Assembly: GCF_014841565.1 (NCBI RefSeq)
Contig: NZ_JACYUD010000005.1
Coordinates: 276,706 to 340,705, forward strand
Length of the DNA: 64,000 bases
Reading direction: 5' to 3'
DNA from: Rhizobium sp. CFBP 8762
GTDB lineage: Bacteria > Pseudomonadota > Alphaproteobacteria > Rhizobiales > Rhizobiaceae
Positions 16,306 through 23,187 of the stretch are shown here, piece by piece (position 1 is the first letter of the stretch; each line of letters opens with the position of its first letter). The notes under the pieces were generated by a model. The model saw only the letters and a program-made list of their open reading frames with translations. It did not search any database and was not told where the DNA came from. The position numbers and the translations under genes are program-made.

Positions 16306-16719
16306 CTAGCGATTGCACCAAATATTTCCAGTGTTCGGCCAAGGCTGGGCAAGCCGCTCTTGTATTAGCACTTCGCCCGCGTCCCGTCCGTCATGCAGCC
16401 TGATGCGCACGAGGTCGCGCCTGTCGCTCGTACGGTCTTTCGATCCGCTGTACTGAAGCTGGTATCCATTTGCCATAAGACCGGCGAGGCGGTTCAGCGC
16501 TGCTTTGCCGGTGTGGCCCTCTGCTTTGCACTCTGGGCGCGATGTTTCCGGGGTATCGATATCGAGAAGACGCCACTTTTTACCATTCTGCCAGCCGGTA
16601 TCACCATCGACCAAGCACGTCACCTTGCGCGCTGCACGGTTAGGTCCTGAACAAATCTCAATTGCGTGAACTGGGAGAGGTAACAGCGAGAGCAATAATA
16701 CGATAGGAAAGACTTTCAT
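16306..16719 (-). CDS. Exported thermonuclease-like (SNase domain) protein
   Basis: 137 residues. A clear signal peptide (MKVFPIVLLLSLLPLPVHA) is followed by a short staphylococcal nuclease domain: CLVDGDTGWQNGKKWRLLDI with the metal-binding Asp and Arg, DTPETSRPEC, then helix AALNRLAGLMANG and RDLVRIRLHDGRDAGEVLIQ with the second Arg, and AQPW near the end. The key acidic and basic residues of the family look present. It would degrade nucleic acids in the periplasm or outside. Its ATG overlaps the stop of the small upstream gene (ATGA). The Excalibur protein follows downstream. Confidence 0.85.
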   Translation of the reverse strand: MKVFPIVLLLSLLPLPVHAIEICSGPNRAARKVTCLVDGDTGWQNGKKWRLLDIDTPETSRPECKAEGHTGKAALNRLAGLMANGYQLQYSGSKDRTSDRRDLVRIRLHDGRDAGEVLIQERLAQPWPNTGNIWCNR

Positions 16720-16886
16720 TTTTTATGATCCGACAGAACGATAAGTCTGATCGGCGGGGCCCAGCCTAGCTGTAAATCGCGCCCTTTTTCCAAATACATT
16801 TCCGCAAAGCGCCGCGTTGAGCGCAAGTGCAAAGCTGCGATATGATCTGGATTGTAGAAGGATTGGGGTTCAAAATCTGTCTGCAT
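16716..16886 (-). CDS. Small protein of unknown function coupled to the nuclease gene
   Basis: 56 residues from the ATG at 16886, which has AGGCGAGG at good distance; the frame is open up to 16976, but that would overlap the next gene. It ends with DHKK and its TGA overlaps the nuclease ATG. The sequence (start MQTDFEPQSFYNPDHIAAL, then FAEMYLEKGRDLQLG) is soluble and has no known motif. Coupling suggests a role with, or just ahead of, the exported nuclease. Confidence 0.5.
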   Translation of the reverse strand: MQTDFEPQSFYNPDHIAALHLRSTRRFAEMYLEKGRDLQLGWAPPIRLIVLSDHKK

Positions 16887-16947
16887 CGTTAAGCCTCGCC
16901 TATGAGTGTTCTCATAATGTTCGAGCAACGGTCGGTCAAGATGCAGT

Positions 16948-18114
16948 TTAATCAGTACAGCACACTGTCCTAACATAAGTGTTGCCGACAGTCATGAATG
17001 CGTCGTCGGGGACAAGGCCTTGCTCTTTGAGGCTCTTGAGCTCATCTCGTGCCTCGTCTTGCGGCATAGTTCGGTTTAAAGCAACAGCGAACCACCGATT
17101 TGTTGCCAGATAAACTGTAAGCGGCAACGTTGAGTTTTGAGCATACCATGCTGCCTCATTGAAGTTGTCGAAACTCTTGATCTGTATGTACCGGTTCCCA
17201 AACGGCTGATCAAAGAATTGGTCAACCTTTACCCAGTTGTGATGTAGGTAACCAGTAACCCCATCTACCTCGACGCGATACCATCTGTCATTTACTTGAA
17301 CTATCCGAACCCTGTCTCCATTATGAAGTGGCAGCGTCTTCTGTGCGTCCTGATTTTCGTCTACGCGAAGAAATTCTTTTCCTTTGGGAACTCTTAACAC
17401 ACCAGTCTTTGCGAGAGGTATTTGAAAGCGCGTATCCGCCGCCGCTATCCCGTTGCCTGGTAATGCTTTTGCTGCAGGCTCGGGCTGGACTGCGGCCACA
17501 TCCCGACTAATTGTCGGTTGAACGGCATCAATGTCCAAGGTTGTTACCCTGTACTGAACCATCTCGCTTTTCGATAGGTAACGCATGTCGTCGCGCTCAT
17601 ACTGTAGGGATAACTGCAAAAGCGCGGGGTCTACTCCCATTTCGGTCAAGTACATCATTGTTTCGGCGGTTTGGTGCTGGATATACGATACAGCGTCATC
17701 GACCGACAACGCCGTGGTATCTGAAAAAGAAGACTTGTGAACGCCTATGGACCCAGTTTCCGCTCCGCGACTGATTCCCCCCATGAAGGCCAGCGCACAG
17801 GCAGAAACGCACTGCATTTCTCTAATCTGGTACGTGGCTAAACCCAATGAGCGAATTAGGCGCCCCAACTCAATCGCTTTCGATGGATTACCGCCGGGGG
17901 AGTTGAAGACAACGAATCCGGATTTATCACCCAGCCCCCTCACCAGGCTGAGGAAATCGGTGTAACTTTCGTTCGGCTCAAATACACCAGAAGCAACGAT
18001 GAGTGTCGTTGTTGTACCAAATGGTTTGGTAGAAAAAGTAAGAGCTTGAGAAGGGGCTGCCTTCAACAAACAAACGAAGGCAGCCACTGCAATTAAGAAC
18101 TTCCGATTGGCCAT
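16948..18114 (-). CDS. Exported ClpP/crotonase-like protein with SH3 domain
   Basis: 388 residues. A signal peptide (MANRKFLIAVAAFVCLLKAAPSQA) precedes a ClpP-like fold: FVVFNSPGGNPSKAIELG resembles the strand-turn-helix with the oxyanion loop, and CVSACALAFMGGISRGAETG the segment that carries the nucleophile Ser, followed by GSIGVHKSSF with a His. Residues about 240-300 form a bacterial SH3 domain (NGDRVRIVQVNDRWYRVEVDG, then GYLHHNW), usually a wall-binding module. The last 90 residues have a SPOR-like character (YIQIKSFDNFNEAAWYAQ). Such periplasmic ClpP-like proteins (COG3904) are known in rhizobia, function unclear. Confidence 0.75.
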   Translation of the reverse strand: MANRKFLIAVAAFVCLLKAAPSQALTFSTKPFGTTTTLIVASGVFEPNESYTDFLSLVRGLGDKSGFVVFNSPGGNPSKAIELGRLIRSLGLATYQIREMQCVSACALAFMGGISRGAETGSIGVHKSSFSDTTALSVDDAVSYIQHQTAETMMYLTEMGVDPALLQLSLQYERDDMRYLSKSEMVQYRVTTLDIDAVQPTISRDVAAVQPEPAAKALPGNGIAAADTRFQIPLAKTGVLRVPKGKEFLRVDENQDAQKTLPLHNGDRVRIVQVNDRWYRVEVDGVTGYLHHNWVKVDQFFDQPFGNRYIQIKSFDNFNEAAWYAQNSTLPLTVYLATNRWFAVALNRTMPQDEARDELKSLKEQGLVPDDAFMTVGNTYVRTVCCTD

Positions 18115-18221
18115 TGGCAGATGCCTTTTTGTCTTAACAAAACAGGTTCTACAGATGGCATATCAGTGAATAAGCGGCAATCCAGCCTGAGCCTCTTCAG
18201 GCATGTGGTATCTTGATTGTC

Positions 18222-18590
18222 TCACATTTTCTTTTTCGGCTTGATGACCGGTGTTTCCGCCCCGGCCCAAGCCAAATCGCTCATGAACGAATTGCAAGCC
18301 TGCATAGGCCCTACCAACAAAAGAGCGCCTGTGAAGTTACCGTTTACCCGTTGGCGAGCTTTCGCCACATCTGCCTCGGTTGCCCCAAGAGCACGAGCGC
18401 GGGCCAGATTTTGATTCGCGTCTGAGCGCATCGCGGCGACCGAACCGTAACCCCCATAGGCTGGGCAGTTTTTCGCAACTGCTTCGGCTCCAGCATATCT
18501 ATTTAAATGTGCTTCCATCGGCGTGGACGGTGTTGTTGCGCATCCAGTCAACACAGTTGCGCCGCCGACAAGTAGGCATACGAGTCTCAT
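18222..18590 (-). CDS. Small lipoprotein of unknown function
   Basis: 122 residues with a lipoprotein signal: MRLVCLLVGGATVLTGC, Cys as the lipid-bearing residue. The mature part is short and helical (ANQNLARARALGATEADVAK) and ends in a basic tail (KPKKKM). I do not recognise the family. It lies in the exported-protein group of the accessory block, 107 bases upstream of the ClpP-like gene in the same orientation. Confidence 0.6.
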   Translation of the reverse strand: MRLVCLLVGGATVLTGCATTPSTPMEAHLNRYAGAEAVAKNCPAYGGYGSVAAMRSDANQNLARARALGATEADVAKARQRVNGNFTGALLLVGPMQACNSFMSDLAWAGAETPVIKPKKKM

Positions 18591-19203
18591 TAATTCCCCC
18601 TGGAAAAAGCGTAAGTTTTAACGCTTCAAGTGTGCATTAGCGCACATTACTAAGCAAGAGTTGCACTGGCATTTTTCGCTCGTTGTCCCGACAGAAGCTA
18701 CTTGTGAAACAATGGCTGATCTGAATTGCGGTAACGGCAACGCAGATGTGACGCCTGCGCCCCCTTTTCGGTAGGGGCAGATACCCGCGCCACCGTGGCT
18801 CACGTTCAAATTCCGCGAATTTGCGGAAGGTGTCTCCACTCGCCGCACGGCACGGCGCTTACCGGCGCGGACACACAGCAGGCGGCGCACGAACAGACAC
18901 GATCTAATCGGGTCTGTGTATCTAACCCCATATTATCGGGGTAGTCCAACCAACCCGATAAAATCGGGTACGTTGCCAAACCAGATGTCATCTAACCCGC
19001 TGCCACAGCATCTCTAAAAAGGTGCTTTTCATTGGCGCTTACCACTGACTGAATTTCCTTCACTTTGTCCCACTGCATGTCGCGTTCCATGTTGCACGGA
19101 GTAGCCGTGAACACAGGGGAATCATTGTAACTTAAGGTGTTTGCTTGTGGCCTTAGCGCAACATGAAAACGCGCTTTAGATCGAATTAAATGATTGATTC
19201 AAT
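18591..19203. other. Non-coding stretch between the accessory genes and tRNA-Arg
   Basis: No reading frame in these 613 bases looks like a real gene; the few open frames have no family features and run through inverted repeats. The middle contains the operator-like repeat cluster at 18907-18999. The right end meets the 3' end of the tRNA-Arg gene, so the junction of an integrated element with the chromosome is expected here. Confidence 0.6.
18907..18999. promoter_or_regulatory. Cluster of ACCCG/CGGGT operator-like repeats
   Basis: Within 93 bases there are four related elements: ATCGGGT at 18907-18913, ACCCCATATTATCGGGGT at 18925-18942, the 17-base palindrome ACCCGATAAAATCGGGT at 18953-18969, and TCTAACCCG at 18991-18999. 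TCTAA occurs repeatedly in front of the motif. Spacing between centres is roughly 25-30 bases. Such arrays are typical of repressor operators or of sites for recombination or partition proteins. No regulator gene is adjacent. Confidence 0.5.
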
Positions 19204-19280
19204 TGGTGATTCCGGCGCGATTCGAACGCGCGGCCCCCAGATTAGGAATCTGGTGCTCTATCCTGCTGAGCTACGGAACC
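19204..19280 (-). tRNA. tRNA-Arg (anticodon CCU)
   Basis: Read on the minus strand, the sequence starts GGTTCCG and ends CGGAATC-A-CCA, forming a complete acceptor stem with the CCA encoded. The anticodon arm is CCAGA-TTCCTAA-TCTGG, giving anticodon CCU, and the T arm holds GTTCGAATC. The gene is a full 77 bases. Its 3' end faces the accessory block and prophage, the orientation expected if an element integrated at this tRNA. Confidence 0.97.
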
Positions 19281-19330
19281 ACTGGCTCAACCCTTACAAA
19301 AGGTGCGACCTTTAGCCAAGTCTTTTTGCG

Positions 19331-19358
19331 CGGAGGGGAATGGTTTCATTCCCCTCCG
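19331..19358. terminator. Strong hairpin between the M20 gene and tRNA-Arg
   Basis: CGGAGGGGAATG and CATTCCCCTCCG form a perfect 12-base stem with a 4-base loop. TTTT follows on the plus side. It starts 9 bases beyond the stop of the M20 amidohydrolase gene and about 50 bases before the tRNA. It probably ends transcription around this junction. The T run favours the plus direction. Confidence 0.6.
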
Positions 19359-19367
19359 TTTTCGTGT

Positions 19368-20531
19368 TCAACGAGCAAGCCGTTCTTCCGCCAGCCGCAC
19401 CCAGTAGGAAATGCCGTAGGGGATCGCCTCGTCGTTGAAGTCATAGGCGGGGTTGTGCAGCCCCGCCGTGTCACCGTTCCCGATGAAGATAAACGCGCCC
19501 GGACGGGCTTCCAGCATGTAGGAGAAATCCTCGCCACCCATCATGGGTTCGGTATCCGCGTCCACATTGGCCGCACCTGCAACCCCTATGGCAGCATTGG
19601 CGGCATAGAGGGCTTTGTCCGGGTGATTGACAGTAACCGGATAGTTGCGGGCATAGCGCACGGAGACCTCCGCACCGAACATGGCGCCGATATTGGCACA
19701 AATGGTTTCAAGCCGCGTCTGCGCCATGTCACGCAATTCATCGCGGAGCGTGCGCACGGTGCCTGCCAGCACGGCTTCGCTCGGAATGACATTGTGCGCG
19801 AAACCGGCATTGAACTTTGTAACAGAGACCACAACAGACGCTAGCGGATCAGCGGTGCGTGATACGATGGTTTGTAGCGCCGTAACAATCTGCGTGCCGA
19901 CCACGATCGGATCGATTGTCTTGTGTGGCATGGCGGCATGACCGCCAACACCCTTGATCGTGATCGAAAACTCATCGGTCGAGGCCATGATCGGTCCTTT
20001 TCGACAACCGAACTGGCCAACCGGCATGCCCGGCAGATTGTGCATGCCATACACTTCACTGATGGCAAAGCGGTCCATCATCCCGTCCTTCACCATTTCG
20101 CGACCGCCGCCGCCGCCTTCCTCAGCAGGCTGGAAGATCACCGCCACACTCCCGGTAAAATTGCGGGTTTCGCTGAGGTATTTCGCCGCTCCCAACAGCA
20201 TGGCAGTGTGGCCATCATGACCGCAGGCATGCATTTTGCCCGGCGTGGTCGAGGCCCAGGGCTTGCCGGTTACCTCGGTCATCGGCAGGGCATCCATATC
20301 GGCCCGCAAACCGATCGTGCGGCCAGGGCCGAGATTGCCATGAATAATGCCCACAACACCGGTACGCCCAATACCGGTCACAATCTCGTCAACACCGAAC
20401 GCGCGCAGTTTTGTTTCCACAAACGCTGCCGTATTTTCGACCGCGAACATCAATTCAGGTTGTGCGTGAATATGGCGGCGCCACGCGGTAACGTCGTTCT
20501 GAAGCTCTGCTGCTCGGTTGAGGATGGTCAT
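19368..20531 (-). CDS. M20-family amidohydrolase (hippurate hydrolase-like)
   Basis: 387 residues, the usual length of the M20D subfamily that includes hippurate hydrolase, N-acyl-amino-acid amidohydrolases and AbgB. The zinc ligands and catalytic residues appear in order: HACGHDGHTAMLLGAAKYL near residue 100, QPAEEGGGGGREMV near 135, then YGMHNLPG near 160, and a final GGEDFSYMLEARPG near 330. It is cytoplasmic, without a signal peptide. It cleaves an N-acyl group from an amino acid; the substrate is not readable from sequence. It is the first core gene beyond the tRNA and is divergent from the carboxypeptidase gene. Confidence 0.88.
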   Translation of the reverse strand: MTILNRAAELQNDVTAWRRHIHAQPELMFAVENTAAFVETKLRAFGVDEIVTGIGRTGVVGIIHGNLGPGRTIGLRADMDALPMTEVTGKPWASTTPGKMHACGHDGHTAMLLGAAKYLSETRNFTGSVAVIFQPAEEGGGGGREMVKDGMMDRFAISEVYGMHNLPGMPVGQFGCRKGPIMASTDEFSITIKGVGGHAAMPHKTIDPIVVGTQIVTALQTIVSRTADPLASVVVSVTKFNAGFAHNVIPSEAVLAGTVRTLRDELRDMAQTRLETICANIGAMFGAEVSVRYARNYPVTVNHPDKALYAANAAIGVAGAANVDADTEPMMGGEDFSYMLEARPGAFIFIGNGDTAGLHNPAYDFNDEAIPYGISYWVRLAEERLAR

Positions 20532-20644
20532 GAATCTGTCCTGTCAGGCTAATATTTGCTGTATGGGCTTTGCCATGTTCCCGTCTTATAGATTAAATAG
20601 GGAGTGGCGACGAGACCATTGCCGAATTTCAAAGGTACCTATCC

Positions 20645-21760
20645 ATGATATGGAGTTGCTTGCGCCAGGCGACCAGAGCATACGCGCTGATGGCAGCGAC
20701 CTGCGCTGTGCTGTTGGGATCCTTGACCGGGGCGAACGCCAATCCACGGCTTGTGGTCGATATTAATTCGCTGCGCGTGGTCGAGCAGAACGATATTTTT
20801 CAGCGCTGGTATCCCGCGTCCCTTACCAAACTGTTGACCGCCTATACGACCTTTCGGGCGCTGAAGGCCGGTGAAGTATCGTTGACGACACCCGTGGTCA
20901 TGTCCGCCAATGCGGCCAAGGAACCACCGAGCAAGATGTATTACAAGCCCGGGCAGAAGCTGACGCTCGATAGCGCGCTGAAAATCATGCTCGTGAAATC
21001 GGCCAACGACATTGCTGTCGCCGTTGCCGAAACCGTTGGGGGAACTGAGGGAAAATTTGTTGCCCGCATGAATGCCGAGGCCGCGCGTATTGGCATGTCC
21101 TCCTCGCACTTCATCAACCCGCATGGCCTTCCGGGGCAGGGGCAATATACAACGGCGCGTGATCTTGCCATTCTCGCCATCACGCTGAAACGCGAATTTC
21201 CGGAATACGCCTCCTATTTTGCGCTGGAAGGCATCAGCACCGGCAAGAAGAACTATCCCAACTACAATATGCTGATAGGCCGCTTCGAAGGCGCTGATGG
21301 CATGAAGACCGGGTTCATTTGTGCCGCCGGTTTCAATCAGGTCTCGTCAGCCAACCGCAATGGCCGCGCCGTTGTGTCCGTGGTGCTGGGTGCCGATAGC
21401 CTTGGCGGACGGGCGGATGAGTCAGCCCGTTTGTTGCAGAAGGGGCTGACGACGGCGACAGCAGGACCGAGAATCGTGGATATTCAGCCTTATGGCGAGA
21501 CGCGTGATCTGGTTGCCGATGTCAGCAAGCAAATATGCTCGCAAGCGGCTGCCAAAGTGCGCAGTGAAGGCCGGGACGAAGTGGGACGTCAAAAACTGCA
21601 GTCTCCGTTTATTCAGGAGATCAACCGTCCCTTGAAACTGGTCTATGCCGGCCTGATTCCGGGAACGGAAAACGAAACTGTGACCAAAGACACGGTGACT
21701 AAAGAGGCCAAGGGCAGCGCTGCCCGTGTGCCGGTGCCAAGACCCCGTCCTTCGCTTTAA
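20645..21760 (+). CDS. D-alanyl-D-alanine carboxypeptidase (PBP5/DacF-like)
   Basis: 371 residues. An N-terminal signal (ALMAATCAVLLGSLTGANA) is followed by the serine peptidase S11 domain: SLTK at about 59-62 (nucleophile Ser), SAN in VKSANDIA, and KTG in GMKTGF. The C-terminus is an extension rich in Pro and Arg (VPVPRPRPSL). It trims the terminal D-Ala of peptidoglycan peptides in the periplasm. AAAGG lies 9 bases before the ATG. The stop codon lies in the first unit of an 18-base tandem repeat. It may be transcribed with the CobW-type gene downstream. Confidence 0.9.
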   Translation: MIWSCLRQATRAYALMAATCAVLLGSLTGANANPRLVVDINSLRVVEQNDIFQRWYPASLTKLLTAYTTFRALKAGEVSLTTPVVMSANAAKEPPSKMYYKPGQKLTLDSALKIMLVKSANDIAVAVAETVGGTEGKFVARMNAEAARIGMSSSHFINPHGLPGQGQYTTARDLAILAITLKREFPEYASYFALEGISTGKKNYPNYNMLIGRFEGADGMKTGFICAAGFNQVSSANRNGRAVVSVVLGADSLGGRADESARLLQKGLTTATAGPRIVDIQPYGETRDLVADVSKQICSQAAAKVRSEGRDEVGRQKLQSPFIQEINRPLKLVYAGLIPGTENETVTKDTVTKEAKGSAARVPVPRPRPSL

Positions 21761-21798
21761 ATCCGGCCTTCGCTGTAAACCCGTCCTTCGCTGTAAAA
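21745..21798 (+). repeat. Three tandem 18-base units, each with an in-frame stop
   Basis: Units 21745-21762, 21763-21780 and 21781-21798 differ at only a few positions; the common core is CCTTCGCTGTAAA. The first unit encodes the last codons and the TAA of the carboxypeptidase. Because 18 is a multiple of three, the next two copies repeat the same ending (RPSL then stop) in the same frame. They fill the whole space up to the start of the CobW-type gene (about 10 bases further). Confidence 0.85.
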
Positions 21799-21808
21799 AC
21801 GAGTCATC

Positions 21809-22918
21809 ATGAGCCTGCGCTTTGCATCTGTTCCTGTTTCCATTCTCACCGGATTTCTCGGTGCTGGCAAAACAACGCTTTTAAACCGGCTGTTGAAAGA
21901 CCCCGATCTGGCTGATACGGCCGTCATCATCAACGAGTTCGGCGATGTTTCCATCGATCATCTTCTGGTGGAAACAGCATCGGATGGCATTATTGAACTG
22001 TCCGATGGTTGCCTGTGCTGCACCGTGCGCGGCGAACTGGTTGATACGCTTGCGGACTTGATGGACCGGATGCAGACCGGCAAGATCAAGCCTTTACAGC
22101 GCGTGATTGTCGAAACCACCGGCCTTGCCGATCCGGCCCCCGTGCTGCAGTCAGTCATAGGTAATCCCGTCATTTCCGATTGCTACCGTCTGGACGGCGT
22201 CGTCACCGTTGTGGACGCGGTGAACGGGTTTGCGACGCTTGATCGTCATGCGGAAGCAGTGCGGCAGGTGGCGGTTGCCGATCGTATCGTGCTTACGAAG
22301 CAAACTCTGGCAAATGCCGAAGCGGTGGCTGCCTTAACGGCGCGCCTCGCGCAGCTCAATCCGCGCGCGCCGCTGATAGATGGTGACAGCGCACAAGCGG
22401 GTTCTGCGACACTGTTCGATTGTGGTCTCTACGACCCGAGTACAAAAACCGCTGATGTCAGCCGCTGGCTACAGGACGAGGATGATTATGAGCAGCACCA
22501 TCATCACCATGGGCACCACCATCATGATGTAAACCGCCACGACGGCAATATCCGCTCTTTTAGCATCGTGCATGACAAGCCTATCGAGCCGATGGCGCTC
22601 GATATGTTCATCGATCTACTACGGTCGGCCCATGGCGAGAAATTGCTGCGCATGAAAGCGATTGTCGCACTAACCGACAAGCCGGATAGCCCTATGATCC
22701 TGCATGGGGTGCAGACAATCTTTCACACCCCACAAAGGTTGGGTGCATGGCCGGATGCCAGCGACAAGCGCACGCGTATGGTGTTGATTACGCAGGATTT
22801 ACCCGAGACGTTCGTGCGCGATCTGTTTGATGCGTTCACCGGCAAGCCCCGGATCGACCGGCCCGACAGGGCTGCGCTGGAAGATAATCCCCTAGCGGTT
22901 CCGGGAATGAAATTCTAA
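21809..22918 (+). CDS. CobW/YjiA-type GTPase, putative metal chaperone
   Basis: 369 residues. The P-loop (GFLGAGKTTLLNRLL) is at residues about 13-28, the family metal-binding motif CxCC occurs in DGCLCCTVRGEL near 65-75, and an Asp/Glu-rich region leads into a histidine tract (HHHHHGHHHHD) near residue 230 before the C-terminal CobW_C domain. These proteins use GTP to insert or move metals, often zinc. No cobalamin gene is adjacent, so a role in cobalamin synthesis is not implied despite the family name. No zinc-regulator box was seen, because the repeat array fills the space upstream. Confidence 0.85.
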   Translation: MSLRFASVPVSILTGFLGAGKTTLLNRLLKDPDLADTAVIINEFGDVSIDHLLVETASDGIIELSDGCLCCTVRGELVDTLADLMDRMQTGKIKPLQRVIVETTGLADPAPVLQSVIGNPVISDCYRLDGVVTVVDAVNGFATLDRHAEAVRQVAVADRIVLTKQTLANAEAVAALTARLAQLNPRAPLIDGDSAQAGSATLFDCGLYDPSTKTADVSRWLQDEDDYEQHHHHHGHHHHDVNRHDGNIRSFSIVHDKPIEPMALDMFIDLLRSAHGEKLLRMKAIVALTDKPDSPMILHGVQTIFHTPQRLGAWPDASDKRTRMVLITQDLPETFVRDLFDAFTGKPRIDRPDRAALEDNPLAVPGMKF

Positions 22919-22929
22919 GAGAAAATGCT

Positions 22930-23187
22930 CTAACTCTTTTTTCGGATCAGAAAGCGGTGGCCATTCGTCAGTCGCTCCGTTTCTTCAAGGGTGTGCCCGT
23001 CTTCATGGCAGAAGTGGGGAATATCCAGTCCTGCCAGCGGGTCGGTGGTTTCCAGTTGCAGACGTGCACCGGGTGGCAGCGTTTCCATCCGTTTGCGGGC
23101 TTTTAGAACGGGCAGGGGGCATTTCAGCCCTTTCAGGTCATAAAAAACCGCTGCTCCGTCTAAATCGCTGTTTATCAGTTGTTCCAT
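22930..23187 (-). CDS. TusA/SirA-family sulfur-transfer protein
   Basis: 85 residues, the normal size of the family. The signature Cys motif KCPLPVLKARKRM lies at residues about 22-34, and the C-terminal half (GLDIPHFCHEDGHTLEE) is typical. TusA-type proteins relay sulfur as a persulfide to tRNA thiolation, molybdenum cofactor or other acceptors. The start lies 13 bases inside the end of the L,D-transpeptidase gene, so the two are translationally linked. Which acceptor it serves here is unknown. Confidence 0.85.
   Translation of the reverse strand: MEQLINSDLDGAAVFYDLKGLKCPLPVLKARKRMETLPPGARLQLETTDPLAGLDIPHFCHEDGHTLEETERLTNGHRFLIRKKS

Larger units (their letters stand above)
8674..19203. mobile_element. 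Accessory block between prophage lysis genes and tRNA-Arg
   Basis: This stretch contains no genes recognisable as Hyphomicrobiales housekeeping genes. It holds nucleotide-sugar genes, a glycosyltransferase, a broken SRAP gene, a luxR/luxI pair and several small exported proteins. Its right end is the 3' end of a tRNA-Arg gene, the usual side for an integrated element. The sugar genes look richer in A and T than the core genes to the right. It may be prophage cargo (lysogenic conversion genes) or an island next to the prophage; no second attachment copy is visible in the window, so the limits are inferred. Confidence 0.5.

Noticed and set aside
18618..18991. Two leftward frames in the non-coding stretch before tRNA-Arg
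   Set aside because: They run through the operator-like palindromes, have no ribosome-binding site and no recognisable residues.
21809..22918. Calling this gene a cobalamin biosynthesis protein CobW
   Set aside because: The family name does not prove the function; no cobalamin genes flank it, and the His tract suggests metal handling.
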